From Rugalucina vietnamica (lineage: Eukaryota > Mollusca > Bivalvia > Lucinida > Lucinidae), in assembly GCA_964017185.1 (NCBI GenBank), contig OZ024871.1, forward strand, positions 57,215,226 to 57,279,225: a stretch of DNA of 64,000 nucleotides, written 5' to 3'. The first letter of the stretch is position 1. Each line of letters opens with the position of its first letter. The notes below the pieces were generated by a model. The model ran no database searches. It was not told where the DNA came from and saw only the letters and a program-made list of their open reading frames with translations. A program made the translations under genes and the position numbers. Positions 23,489 through 36,714 of this stretch are shown here, piece by piece.

Positions 23489-26097
23489 TACTGCACAATC
23501 ACCACTCACACTGCAGACATCGGATGGAGGCACACTGAGATAACAATCACTTTTATGTACAAACAAATATGTTTGAATTTCTGATTATGAATATTCATTG
23601 TCAAGCAAACTTTAGATAGAAGAATTTTAAACAAGAAAAGATATGACACAAGTGTCACATCAATAGCCTCAATTTTTATATCGCAGTCAATAACGTATAA
23701 GACAAACCGCGCACCGAGCGTGTGGAAAAATATGCCGCAAATTCAACCGATGTATTTCCATAGACATAGAGATACCTTGATTCAACAAACATCAGAAGCA
23801 CGTCGGAGACACGTAACAAATGCGTTTAATACATACGTGGTTTGTCAGAAAAGTTCGTGTAAACCATTTATATTTTCAACAGAAAAATGAATATATCTGC
23901 TTTTGCAAAAGTATTTTATAAGCAAATATACAAGAAATTTTATTGAAATCTGACAAAAACACGTCATCTACAGCCTTTTCCCTGCACTTCCGAACCGAGT
24001 GCGGGGCAAAGGTCAACGTCTCTATATGACGTTACTTGACATTTTATGCCGCCAGCGCGTTATACATTTGTTTCAGGGTGTTTTTTTAAGAAAAGATCCT
24101 TGTCTATCAACATTTTTATGGCTGTATAACCAGCTGTCAAATGCAGATACGCCGTACCAATTCTCGCAAAATGGTTCGTCCACCTGTTGAAATTGTGTAA
24201 CAATTTCTTGCGGCGAGCATGCCAGACAGGTGATCTTCCGTTTATCATCATAGGTGGACTTCTGAGCAGCTGAAAATCGTCTGTGCCACAACTACTGTGA
24301 ACTAAATAGTAACTGACAGACCGATGACGTTTCTGTTGTTTGTAACATTTTCATCGTATCTGTGGGTGATTTCCCTTAACGAAACATACAATCGGCGTCG
24401 GCTGTTCTCCGACGTCAAATTACGCCATTATTTCAAACAGATTTTTCGGCCTGCTTCTGTTTCTTTTCACATAAATCAAACAACACTGCCGCCAAGTCGG
24501 AATCTTTCTGAAACTGAAGTCAGTGTTATATGGTTTTAGTACGAAATATTTTGATGTTATAACATATTTAAGTGCCGTTTGACAGGGAAAAAACACAATA
24601 TGAAAATCGTCACATTTTGTTGACGTTTTGGCACCTGTCCCGTGTGGCCCTACGTACGCTTAAGTAGAAAATATGTCATATTTAACGTGTTGATACTTCA
24701 AATTGAAACAAATTCCTCAAATATGCTCATAAGATATTGCTGCTTATATTTATACAAAAACAAAAAAAACTTAAACAACAGCACTTTACTTTTCCTGCTA
24801 GCCAAGGTGTCCACAAACCTCGTACATGTACGTTCTGTACGCTTGGTGTACGTTAAAGTATTTTAAGCATGCAGCATGCTTAAAGCTCGACGTGTCTCGG
24901 GTATGTGTCTTATACGAATAAGTTCAACACGCATTACATTAAACGTTTGATACGCGCCTATACTGTATTGTGTGCTTAACATAACTGTACAAAAGTACAT
25001 GCAATCCAAAATTTTCAGCATGCTGAGATTATTATACGACCTGTACACACCTTAGACACACGCTAATCATTTGTGACTGCTAATTTCACCATAGAGACTA
25101 TGGGCCCCCCTCCCATTGGGGCCTAAAGAAATAGATATAGGCTACTTGTGCCTCCAGGTAAAGCAAAATACATTGCTGACTGACCGTCTGATTACTGGTT
25201 AACCGCGCTTGTCTGAGCCTGCCGAGGAAACATTTCAAGTCAAACCATCCATACGTATAAGCCTTTTGGGTCTTAGTTGGATAGTTATATTTCAAGCACT
25301 TGTTGGATGTGATGACATCCTCATTTTGGGTAAAAGTCCTGTAAAATGGAGGCAACATCCCAACATGACCTAAGCTGTTGACTGGGACGTAAAGCATCAA
25401 TTCAAACAAACAAATCACGCCAAGAGGTTGCAAAAGTGGTCGGAGATTTCTCCATACTTCCATGTTGTGGTTTTACTAGATTCTAGTAATTGATTAGCCG
25501 TAAGTCCTATACTATAGGTAATTAAAGTTAAAGGAGCAAATTTTCTTATTCGCGTGTTGAGATTTTTTTTCATACGCCAGGGTCGCGTTTGTCTTGTACG
25601 TTAATGTGCGACTGACTTTTCAAGATTGACGTGTATGTATGGGTATGGGTATATACTTAGAGGATATTTTACTTTTTTGAATTGAATACCAAATATATTT
25701 AATCGAGTGTGTTGATTTTGTACATTTTCCCATTGAAGAGGCAGGCGGTGAAAATGCAAAACAAAAAAATATTGAAAACACAAATATTTTTGGTACACTC
25801 TTCCTTACGTTCTAAATAAAAAAATAAGAACATGAACACCAATACTTTATGTTATTTCTTAAATAACTGAGTTTAAGGCGTTAGAATTTCTGACGTGAAA
25901 CACTTTTTAATGACGTCAAGTGAATGGAAACGTCAGAAGTTATCAGAAATTTACAGTTAAAATATCGGCTGATATCAATCACTTGTGAAAATCATCTGAT
26001 ATCTCAACATACACTTTACATAATTTACACCTATGTAATACATTTATCTTTTTTGCCATTGAAGATACGGTTAAACATCATTTCAAAATTCAATATT

Positions 26098-26338
26098 AAT
26101 GAGCCGCGACGCGAGAAAACCGGTCTTCGGGGTTTCCAACCAGGTCTGACACAAACCGACATGTACAGTCCCAGAAGCAGCATAGAAGCTTGAAATTTCG
26201 GATTTAAAAAGAAGAGATAGTGTACTATCCGTGTAGCGAAAACAAAGGCGCTGATCAGCTTCGCAGTTACTGCGAAGCTGATCTGCGCCTTTGTTTTCGC
26301 ATAGGCAAAAATCCGGTTTTCTCATGACGCGGCTCATT
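26098..26338. mobile_element. Hairpin MITE of 241 bp
   Basis: The ends are AATGAGCCGCG...GAAAACCGG and the complement CCGGTTTTCTCATGACGCGG. The core 26236-26300 is a 65 bp hairpin. The minus-strand frame through it reads ENKGADQLRSNCEADQRLCF, a phrase I recall from spurious proteins in many aquatic invertebrate genomes; that link is from memory, not checked. It is a repeat, not a gene. Confidence 0.75.
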
Positions 26339-26500
26339 TGATAATGCAACATTCATCTGTCTGGGCCTACCAGTTATCGCCAGTACTGAACAACTTTTTT
26401 CAGCGTACTGCTAAATAGACTCCATAAAAAAGGAAGAATAAAAACGAATGAAGAAAGAAAAGAAACTTATTATGATAACAAAAAAAAAAAAAAAATGAAT

Positions 26501-26581
26501 AGCGGATACGCGGCGAGATTCGAACCTGTAAGAGTCTGATTAGAAGACCGATGATTAACACACTGAGCTAATGGGGCCGAC
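26501..26581 (-). repeat. tRNA-derived (SINE-like) sequence, copy B
   Basis: Paralogue of 16646-16726 with the same A-box-like and B-box words and a short T tract after it on the minus strand. Confidence 0.55.
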
Positions 26582-27462
26582 AGACTTTAACGGCATTACT
26601 CATGTTATTATTAATATCTATGGTCTATAAATAATAATCTAAAAATAGTTGCCATTATCGGCCGGTTTCCCGTTATCAGGTTTATGTTATATGTAAATAT
26701 ATTCGGAATAGGAACCAGTGCCATGCTTAATTGATACCGAATCAATTTCCCGCCCTTGATTACTAGAAGAGAAAAGAGAATCAGGCTATCTCGACTTCAT
26801 TCGTACCTTCAAGGTTATCATAAAAAAACTATTGAAGTGACCACGGCAGTGTAGCGCTAAATACAAACCGCGATGAACTATTATTATTATGAAGAACAGG
26901 CAGGCACTACAGGCATAATCAATGATAGAAATCATGTCTTAAGCATGTCGTTTATAGATTAGAGACCGAAATAACAATTTGTATCGAAATAATTGGGGAC
27001 GAATATGCCTAAGGCTTGCAAAGACCGCAGACTGATGACCGCCGACCGAATCACTACCCATGGCCTCTAAGCATTCTTTTTAATTTGAAACGTTAGTAAC
27101 TTTCAAACTTTTAAGTGTCCCAGTTGACAAAACAATCGATTTACTTTTTGTATGTCTACAGCTTTACATCCTAAAATAATCATATTGACGAATAAACAAT
27201 CTTTTAAAACCGGACTTCTTTTTTTCTCGGATGGATATCTATATGGGCCTTTTACATTACAGTTATAGCTATAGAATAATACATTGAAGGGTTGAGGCTA
27301 TAAAAATATTATTGCATGCGTTTGTCCAACAGGTTCAGGTATTTCATTTGAATGTGTTTGTAGTGGTGTGTAGTGGTTCTACCAAATAACATTCTTGGGA
27401 TAATAAATAATAAAACATACAATTTCTGGCCATAAAATATATACATGTACGTTTTCACCCAC

Positions 27463-27759
27463 CTCGCTCGCCATCGTCTTCATATACGTGTCAAACTGGA
27501 ACTTTTCACATGGTCGGTCTCTAACAACACATGTTTTCACAAAAGATACATTGACAACAGTCCCGTTTGAAGATCTGTCCGTGTTGGTGCTATTCAGCGC
27601 GCAACTCCATTGTGGCACGGCCGCTGCCAACACCATGTTGTACATAGACCAAGCCACTGTCAGCTTCATAGTGTGTAGGGTTCCTGCTAGGAGGATCTGG
27701 TATCTACCACAACCTCCCAATTTCTCCAACACTCTTTCTGGCTTTATGGTGGTTGACAT
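27463..27759 (-). CDS. SLC22-like exon 1, proximal copy
   Basis: 297 coding bases from an ATG at 27759 to a GT donor at 27462-27461, phase 0. The product starts MSTTIKPERVLEKLGGCGRY, the SLC22 N-terminal pattern (D-x-L-x-x-x-G-x-F/C-G-R-Y/F-Q). TM1 follows, then a large extracellular loop with several Cys and N-x-S/T sites (NST, NGT, NVS), ending KTMASE before WDLVC of exon 2. An in-frame upstream ATG (27792) lacks family-like sequence, so 27759 is preferred. The exon has no acceptor, as expected for a first exon. It is duplicated without any coding change at 36715-37011. Confidence 0.9.
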
Positions 27760-28095
27760 CTTGCGCTGTATTACTGGATGCCAAATGCGCAAACTGCAAT
27801 ATTATTGCATCTTGAATATGGCCAAAATAATGATGAAAAATAAAGAGGATGATTAAATTTACTGAGGCCCAGGCGAGGCAGTTCTAAAAGTACCCATAAC
27901 CTAATCAACCAGAATGCGTCTACAGAGGTCTTCGGGCCTGGAAGGACGTCGACTACGTAAGAAACGTAAGAATGTTTTGGAGCAAAAATAAGAAAAAAGT
28001 CGGTATAATAGGTATATACCCTTGCATACCCCAGTTTTGCTGGATAAAAGTGGGGTTCAAGGGCTATATATTGCACGATGAGCTGAGGACGAGGG

Positions 28096-28222
<127 letters not shown>

Positions 28223-28786
28223 TTATTTTTTTTTTTTTATTTTTTTTTTTTGTTGTTGAATGTGCCTTTTAAGTGGGTTTTCATATACTAGCACTCAGTT
28301 ATGTCGGATAACTGAGTGGCCACCAGTTGGAAAATAGCTGCTTACTCGGCTTTCGATATGCTCTTTTCGTATCAGTTGGGTTTTTCCCCCACATCGGTTT
28401 TTAGGATCATAAGGACTGGTTCTGATTACACCAGTTTCTGACCATTGCTTACTTTTATGTCATTTCCTTTGTGGTGAATATTGAAGCAATGAAGTTCCAT
28501 ACCTGATTGACTGGCAGACTATCTCCGAATAAACTTTACTTAAAGCTGTGAGGCAAGGCAATCCCGTTTGTCACTATTTAAAACTTCAAATAGGTGAGAT
28601 AGTAAGATTACAATTCGTTGTTCCTAAGAGAGAAACACATTTAACCTTTGTCGAGGTCCATAATTTAAGCACTTGTGTATAACTGGTGCGTGTGTATGCA
28701 TTATTCAGCATTGACGTAAACTGTGCCATTTTCTTTCATTCGACAAAAGTATACTACTCAACTTTGGTGAACATCCCCATCAGTAA

Positions 28787-28932
28787 GTTTCATATATTGC
28801 GGTGTACTTACACTATATGTTTACAGAGCAATAACCCAACAAATACCAAGAAAGTTTGTCAAACTTTCTTGGTATTTGTTGGGTTGTTGCTCTGTAAACA
28901 TATAGTGTAAGTACACCGCAATATATGAAACT
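28787..28932. repeat. 146 bp near-perfect palindrome upstream of exon 1
   Basis: Arms of about 72 nt start GTTTCATATATTGCGGTGTA and meet at GTTTGTCAAAC, with one obvious mismatch. The end CAGTAAGTTTCATATATTGC reappears inverted to 28957 after an 18 bp repeat. It lies about 1 kb upstream of the proximal exon 1. The duplicate is at 38008-38153. Confidence 0.9.
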
Positions 28933-29720
28933 TCAGCAATATATGAAACTTACTGATGGGTATAATTGTTTTAGCATTTCCTCGAAGTCTCGTAACTCAA
29001 GGAAGCGGTTTGCCAAAAAAGAACTATCCCCAAATTCAGCCGAATGGTGAATATTTTCACACCGTACATACGGCTCGTCAAATTCCAACTGGTACGTGAA
29101 ATTCCAGATGTTTATGTCAGCGCGTGCGTTTTGGCGGGTAAGTTATTTTTGTTGTTTTTTCTTGTTTTATTATACTTTAGCTAACGGTTTCAGAAGAAAA
29201 TAATAATCGGCAGTCTTGTGTGGACATCCACGCATCTGTACATACAGGTGTCATGGTCATCTTACCCGTGGATTGGCGAAAACATTGCACGAAAGTCTTA
29301 AAATGGCACTTTTTCAGAAAACATCCATACTTTTTGCCAAATATCTCCATAACTAGAAATAATTGAAAGTCGCATGCTCGAATATATATAGCTTAGTATC
29401 TATTTAAAAGCCTGATTTAAGCTTCCATTCAAATTAATTACTACTATTGATAGCGCAGCTCATTCTTTTGAACCATGTGTGATTTTACATGATACGAACC
29501 ACGACAGTCGTTTTATACTTGAAAGACCAGACGGACAATAGCTGTTGATACGTGAAATAACCGACGTAGACACGACTTTGGATACGTGTCGCATCAGACG
29601 TGTTGAGTGCGATTTTTTTAAATACCTGGCAGTGTTTGGCCTTCTTAAGCGGTCAACTTGGAAGTATACTTTTTAAATCCAAGTTTTGCGTCCCTTATAA
29701 GAATATTTCATTCATCTTCT

Positions 29721-29769
<49 letters not shown>

Positions 29770-29981
29770 TGCTCATACCTAAGAACACGTTCAAAAAATA
29801 AATTCTTGAATTGGAAATGTTACGGCTGTCATACAGTTTATAGATTGGCAAAGATAAAATGGCCACCTTTAAGATACACGACGTTGATTCACTATATCAA
29901 CATTTGCACAAAATGTTGAAACCGTAGAATCAACATTAGGACACACATTGTTGAAATAATCTTAAAATAATGTTGATTCGG

Positions 29982-30644
29982 TCAACCTTTAAACATTGTT
30001 GAATCAATACGATTTACTGAATCAACATTGATTCTACAACATTGTTTCAACGTTGATTGAATCAACATTGATTCGAAATTGACGCGTTGACATTCTGGGC
30101 ACTTGAGTTCTCTCCCGCAAGCCATCTTATGTTTAGATAGTGAAGGCTGTCTGGAGAACTTCATCTCGCAGTTGTCGCAGCTGTAAGGTTTGAGTCCTGT
30201 GTGCACATTTATGTGATCTGTTAACAGCTTTGGCGTCAGGAACGATTTTCCACACGTTTGGTACGGACATACATGCGGTTTGCCCTCGTGTAGTAATAGG
30301 TGCTTTTTAAACGATTGCTTTCCGTTTAGCGTTTTGCCACAATATGTGCACAAGAACGGCAATGAATGCTTTATTGCTTTGTGCTGTTTTAACTCATCCT
30401 CATTGTTGAAAGCTTGTGTACAGCTGAGACACACAAACTCCTTTGTGTGCTTCTTAAAATGTTTAACTAGGCTGTCTCTTGATTGGTAGCTGTTTCCACA
30501 AGCACTGCATTCGAACCTGTGTTCTTCTGCAGAAGCTCCTGCTACAGTCGAAGGTCTAGCAGTCGATGGTCCTGCAGTCGATGGTCCTGCTGCAGCTAAA
30601 TGAAATGATCCTTCGAGGGGCTCCTCAATCACACGATCCGCCAT
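29982..30644 (-). CDS. C2H2 zinc-finger protein, transposon cargo, copy 2
   Basis: Identical in protein sequence to copy 1 (20729-21391): 220 codons, five C2H2/C2HC fingers, a sixth started and cut off, and the same tail encoded by TGTTGATTC-rich DNA. Identity is expected because this part derives from copy 1 by recombination. Confidence 0.75.
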   Translation of the reverse strand: MADRVIEEPLEGSFHLAAAGPSTAGPSTARPSTVAGASAEEHRFECSACGNSYQSRDSLVKHFKKHTKEFVCLSCTQAFNNEDELKQHKAIKHSLPFLCTYCGKTLNGKQSFKKHLLLHEGKPHVCPYQTCGKSFLTPKLLTDHINVHTGLKPYSCDNCEMKFSRQPSLSKHKMACGRELKCPECQRVNFESMLIQSTLKQCCRINVDSVNRIDSTMFKG

Positions 30645-31935
30645 TTCTGCTCAAATCTAGAAAAAGAAGTGATAAATTACTGGTGGATTAAGCCCATGTC
30701 TCTCCTCACTTTTCAATGTGTTTTTAAACATGTATTTGAAGATGGTCGGGTTGCGATGTGGGCAATCACCCATTGGGGGCTAAAGAAATAGATGGGCTGC
30801 TTGTACACCCAGGCAAAGCTTATACACTACTGACCGACCATCTGATTACTGGTTAACCCCTCTGGTCTGAGCTTGCCCAAAACGTGGTTCAAGTCATACC
30901 ATCCATACGTATAAGCCTTTTTGGCTTAGTTGAATGGTTATATTTCAAGCACTTTTAGGATGTCATGACATCCTCATTTTGCGTAAAAGTCCCATAAAAT
31001 GGAGGCAACGTCCCGACATGACCTTATCTGTTGACTGGGACGTAAAGCATCAATTCAAACAAACAAAAACACATGTATTTGTTCAGTTGGTATAAAAATT
31101 AAATTCCATCAAAGAAGCACATCGGCAAACAAATAAAGCACAGGTTATGCCATGGTGTTTCTAGGGCGAAGACTCAACCGAGCGAATGCGTGAAGACACC
31201 TGATGCCTAACAACGCCCCTGGACATTGGCGCATAAGGAAACCACCAATCAGTTTGAACCCTGGTATGCCCAGGCACAGACCGCAAAGTTCAGTTCCGGC
31301 CCATGCCATACAGAATTTATAATCAAAATTAGGGGTATGCATATAATTAAAGCTAGAAACAATGCGCTATTCGTAAATAATTCCCCGTCTCATGGCGCTT
31401 ATACATGTACGTGTACTGAGTCGCGTAGTGTTCTATTTGAATATTTAAAATTGCTTTGCAGTAGCCATACATGTATCAGTTAAGTTATGTGGGATATTAT
31501 CAAATGTTCACACTATCTGCTTTCATTTTTTTCCAAATTTCCATGTAGTCAAAAGTACAATCAGCCTGTCCATCTTGAGTAAAAAAACGGCATATAAAAT
31601 CGTTTAAAGACAGTCGTTTCACTTTATTTCCTTTCCAAGTAATGTTTTCTTTATGCAATTTATGGTTAGTAGCGATGCAAATTAAACCATATACTGACAA
31701 AGAAGTGTTTTAGTAGACCCGTATCATAAACCGTCTGGAATTTTCCGTATCGGCCGTCTGTAATTTCGCTTATCCTATGACATTCGCCCGTCTGTACTTT
31801 GGCGTATTGTTTTTGTCGCCTAGCGACAGAATAAAACAATAAATACACTGCAAAAGTTGATTATCAATTATCCTTCAGATGGAGACTGAAAAAAATATAA
31901 GCCTCAATAAGATTATACCATGAAAAGTTTAGGTA

Positions 31936-32264
31936 TAGTTCGGCAAATGGGTCACTGTATGGGCGGCAACTTTAATATTCATATCTGGGCGTGGTCGGCT
32001 AGTCCATCTGTTCAAGTAGGGAGATAATAGAAAAGTAGAATTCAGTCAGCCTAAAGCGCTGTCACATATTTTACCGTTAAAGATCAGCTACCTATTTTGT
32101 CCAATCCAGTAAACTAGACAAACTCGGATTGTCATTCTAACATACAACATGTGAGTTGAGTCTTTTAACTGTATACCTTTAGCTTTTACCTAGGTCAATA
32201 GTAGACCATACCTAATAACGTATTCATAAGGAAACGCCCAAACAGTGACCTATTTGCCGAGCTA
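31936..32264. mobile_element. 329 bp TA-target MITE in zinc-finger element copy 2
   Basis: Duplicate of 22683-23011, inherited by the recombinant element, flanked by TA at 31934-31935 and 32265-32266. Confidence 0.92.
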
Positions 32265-32412
32265 TATTCTGTGTAAAATACAGCAAAATATCTTACCCGC
32301 CAAAACGCACGCGACGACATAAACATCTGGAATTTGGCGTACCAGTTGAAATTTGACGAGCCGTATGTACGGTGTGAACATATAGGTTACAAAGTCAAGC
32401 GACAGTGAGGTA

Positions 32413-32741
32413 TAGCTCGGCAAATAGGTCACTGTATGGGCGTTACCTTATGAATACGCTATTGGGTATGGTCTACTTTTGACCTAGGTAAAAGCTAAAG
32501 GTATACAGTTGAAAGACTCAACTCACATGTTGTCCGTTAGAATGAAAATCCGAGTTTGTCTAGTTTACTGGATTGGACAAAATAGGTAGCTGATCTTTAA
32601 CGGTAAAATATGTGACAGCGCTCTAGGCTCACTGAATTCGACTTTTCTATTATCTCCCTACTTGAACAGATGGACTAGCCGACCACGCCCAGATATGAAT
32701 ATTAAAGTTGCCGCCCATACAGTGACCCATTTGCCAAGCTA
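32413..32741. mobile_element. 329 bp MITE, inverted, second duplicated block
   Basis: Duplicate of 23160-23488, flanked by TA, opposite in orientation to 31936-32264. Confidence 0.9.
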
Positions 32742-35350
32742 TACTGCACAATCACCACTCACACTGCAGACATCGGATGGAGGCACACTGAGATAACAAT
32801 CACTTTTATGTACAAACAAATATGTTTGAATTTCTGATTATGAATATTCATTGTCAAGCAAACTTTAGATAGAAGAATTTTAAACAAGAAAAGATATGAC
32901 ACAAGTGTCACATCAATAGCCTCAATTTTTATATCGCAGTCAATAACGTATAAGACAAACCGCGCACCGAGCGTGTGGAAAAATATGCCGCAAATTCAAC
33001 CGATGTATTTCCATAGACATAGAGATACCTTGATTCAACAAACATCAGAAGCACGTCGGAGACACGTAACAAATGCGTTTAATACATACGTGGTTTGTCA
33101 GAAAAGTTCGTGTAAACCATTTATATTTTCAACAGAAAAATGAATATATCTGCTTTTGCAAAAGTATTTTATAAGCAAATATACAAGAAATTTTATTGAA
33201 ATCTGACAAAAACACGTCATCTACAGCCTTTTCCCTGCACTTCCGAACCGAGTGCGGGGCAAAGGTCAACGTCTCTATATGACGTTACTTGACATTTTAT
33301 GCCGCCAGCGCGTTATACATTTGTTTCAGGGTGTTTTTTTAAGAAAAGATCCTTGTCTATCAACATTTTTATGGCTGTATAACCAGCTGTCAAATGCAGA
33401 TACGCCGTACCAATTCTCGCAAAATGGTTCGTCCACCTGTTGAAATTGTGTAACAATTTCTTGCGGCGAGCATGCCAGACAGGTGATCTTCCGTTTATCA
33501 TCATAGGTGGACTTCTGAGCAGCTGAAAATCGTCTGTGCCACAACTACTGTGAACTAAATAGTAACTGACAGACCGATGACGTTTCTGTTGTTTGTAACA
33601 TTTTCATCGTATCTGTGGGTGATTTCCCTTAACGAAACATACAATCGGCGTCGGCTGTTCTCCGACGTCAAATTACGCCATTATTTCAAACAGATTTTTC
33701 GGCCTGCTTCTGTTTCTTTTCACATAAATCAAACAACACTGCCGCCAAGTCGGAATCTTTCTGAAACTGAAGTCAGTGTTATATGGTTTTAGTACGAAAT
33801 ATTTTGATGTTATAACATATTTAAGTGCCGTTTGACAGGGAAAAAACACAATATGAAAATCGTCACATTTTGTTGACGTTTTGGCACCTGTCCCGTGTGG
33901 CCCTACGTACGCTTAAGTAGAAAATATGTCATATTTAACGTGTTGATACTTCAAATTGAAACAAATTCCTCAAATATGCTCATAAGATATTGCTGCTTAT
34001 ATTTATACAAAAACAAAAAAAACTTAAACAACAGCACTTTACTTTTCCTGCTAGCCAAGGTGTCCACAAACCTCGTACATGTACGTTCTGTACGCTTGGT
34101 GTACGTTAAAGTATTTTAAGCATGCAGCATGCTTAAAGCTCGACGTGTCTCGGGTATGTGTCTTATACGAATAAGTTCAACACGCATTACATTAAACGTT
34201 TGATACGCGCCTATACTGTATTGTGTGCTTAACATAACTGTACAAAAGTACATGCAATCCAAAATTTTCAGCATGCTGAGATTATTATACGACCTGTACA
34301 CACCTTAGACACACGCTAATCATTTGTGACTGCTAATTTCACCATAGAGACTATGGGCCCCCCTCCCATTGGGGCCTAAAGAAATAGATATAGGCTACTT
34401 GTGCCTCCAGGTAAAGCAAAATACATTGCTGACTGACCGTCTGATTACTGGTTAACCGCGCTTGTCTGAGCCTGCCGAGGAAACATTTCAAGTCAAACCA
34501 TCCATACGTATAAGCCTTTTGGGTCTTAGTTGGATAGTTATGTTTCAAGCACTTGTTGGATGTGATGACATCCTCATTTTGGGTAAAAGTCCTGTAAAAT
34601 GGAGGCAACATCCCAACATGACCTAAGCTGTTGACTGGGACGTAAAGCATCAATTCAAACAAACAAATCACGCCAAGAGGTTGCAAAAGTGGTCGGAGAT
34701 TTCTCCATACTTCCATGTTGTGGTTTTACTAGATTCTAGTAATTGATTAGCCGTAAGTCCTATACTATAGGTAATTAAAGTTAAAGGAGCAAATTTTCTT
34801 ATTCGCGTGTTGAGATTTTTTTTCATACGCCAGGGTCGCGTTTGTCTTGTACGTTAATGTGCGACTGACTTTTCAAGATTGACGTGTATGTATGGGTATG
34901 GGTATATACTTAGAGGATATTTTACTTTTTTGAATTGAATACCAAATATATTTAATCGAGTGTGTTGATTTTGTACATTTTCCCATTGAAGAGGCAGGCG
35001 GTGAAAATGCAAAACAAAAAAATATTGAAAACACAAATATTTTTGGTACACTCTTCCTTACGTTCTAAATAAAAAAATAAGAACATGAACACCAATACTT
35101 TATGTTATTTCTTAAATAACTGAGTTTAAGGCGTTAGAATTTCTGACGTGAAACACTTTTTAATGACGTCAAGTGAATGGAAACGTCAGAAGTTATCAGA
35201 AATTTACAGTTAAAATATCGGCTGATATCAATCACTTGTGAAAATCATCTGATATCTCAACATACACTTTACATAATTTACACCTATGTAATACATTTAT
35301 CTTTTTTGCCATTGAAGATACGGTTAAACATCATTTCAAAATTCAATATT

Positions 35351-35591
35351 AATGAGCCGCGACGCGAGAAAACCGGTCTTCGGGGTTTCCAACCAGGTCT
35401 GACACAAACCGACATGTACAGTCCCAGAAGCAGCATAGAAGCTTGAAATTTCGGATTTAAAAAGAAGAGATAGTGTACTATCCGTGTAGCGAAAACAAAG
35501 GCGCTGATCAGCTTCGCAGTTACTGCGAAGCTGATCTGCGCCTTTGTTTTCGCATAGGCAAAAATCCGGTTTTCTCATGACGCGGCTCATT
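35351..35591. mobile_element. Hairpin MITE, duplicated copy
   Basis: Duplicate of 26098-26338. The 65 bp core hairpin is at 35489-35553. Confidence 0.75.
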
Positions 35592-35752
35592 TGATAATGC
35601 AACATTCATCTGTCTGGGCCTACCAGTTATCGCCAGTACTGAACAACTTTTTTCAGCGTACTGCTAAATAGACTCCATAAAAAAGGAAGAATAAAAACGA
35701 ATGAAGAAAGAAAAGAAACTTATTATGATAACAAAAAAAAAAAAAAATGAAT

Positions 35753-35833
35753 AGCGGATACGCGGCGAGATTCGAACCTGTAAGAGTCTGATTAGAAGAC
35801 CGATGCTTAACACACTGAGCTAATGGGGCCGAC
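35753..35833 (-). repeat. tRNA-derived (SINE-like) sequence, copy C
   Basis: Duplicate of 26501-26581, with one base nearer to copy A in the GATGCTTAAC word. Confidence 0.55.
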
Positions 35834-36714
35834 AGACTTTAACGGCATTACTCATGTTATTATTAATATCTATGGTCTATAAATAATAATCTAAAAATAG
35901 TTGCCATTATCGGCTGGTTTCCCGTTATCAGGTTTATGTTATATGTAAATATATTCGGAATAGGAACCAGTGCCATGCTTAATTGATACCGAATCAATTT
36001 CCCGCCCTTGATTACTAGAAGAGAAAAGAGAATCAGGCTATCTCGACTTCATTCGTACCTTCAAGGTTATCATAAAAAAACTATTGAAGTGACCACGGCA
36101 GTGTAGCGCTAAATACAAACCGCGATGAACTATTATTATTATGAAGAACAGGCAGGCACTACAGGCATAATCAATGATAGAAATCATGTCTTAAGCATGT
36201 CGTTTATAGATTAGAGACCGAAATAACAATTTGTATCGAAATAATTGGGGACGAATATGCCTAAGGCTTGCAAAGACCGCAGACTGATGACCGCCGACCG
36301 AATCACTACCCATGGCCTCTAAGCATTCTTTTTAATTTGAAACGTTAGTAACTTTCAAACTTTTAAGTGTCCCAGTTGACAAAACAATCGATTTACTTTT
36401 TGTATGTCTACAGCTTTACATCCTAAAATAATCATATTGACGAATAAACAATCTTTTAAAACCGGACTTCTTTTTTTCTCGGATGGATATCTATATGGGC
36501 CTTTTACATTACAGTTATAGCTATAGAATAATACATTGAAGGGTTGAGGCTATAAAAATATTATTGCATGCGTTTGTCCAACAGGTTCAGGTATTTCATT
36601 TGAATGTGTTTGTAGTGGTGTGTCGTGGTTCTACCAAATAACATTCTTGGGATAATAAATAATAAAACATACAATTTCTGGCCATAAAATATATACATGT
36701 ACGTTTTCACCCAC

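Larger units (their letters stand above)
23631..27306. repeat. Segment P copy B
   Basis: Full-length 3.7 kb version of the segment also found at 14611-17457. A 22 bp palindromic motif (ATGACACAAGTGTCA core) lies next to the left end. It carries small frames of unknown meaning, a ~270 bp dispersed unit (25110-25370) that is also related to 21520-21772 inside the zinc-finger element, the hairpin MITE and a tRNA-like sequence. Confidence 0.8.
29058..32376. mobile_element. Zinc-finger-carrying TIR transposon, recombinant copy 2
   Basis: Same element as 19803-23123, but the flanks do not match each other: ATTTT on the left (29053-29057) and AACAT on the right (32377-32381). Its left part, with the short CT run before CA repeats near 29722, matches copy 3. 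Its right part, with the zinc-finger ORF tail, the MITE and CAATCACCC near 30765, matches copy 1. This is the product of unequal exchange. Confidence 0.9.
32884..36558. repeat. Segment P copy C
   Basis: Duplicate of 23631-27306 within the second block. It contains the hairpin MITE at 35351-35591 and the tRNA-like sequence at 35753-35833. Confidence 0.85.

Noticed and set aside
27488-27856. 122-codon plus-strand frame, repeated at 36740-37108
   Set aside because: It is the antisense shadow of SLC22-like exon 1, whose minus-strand frame has family motifs and splice sites.
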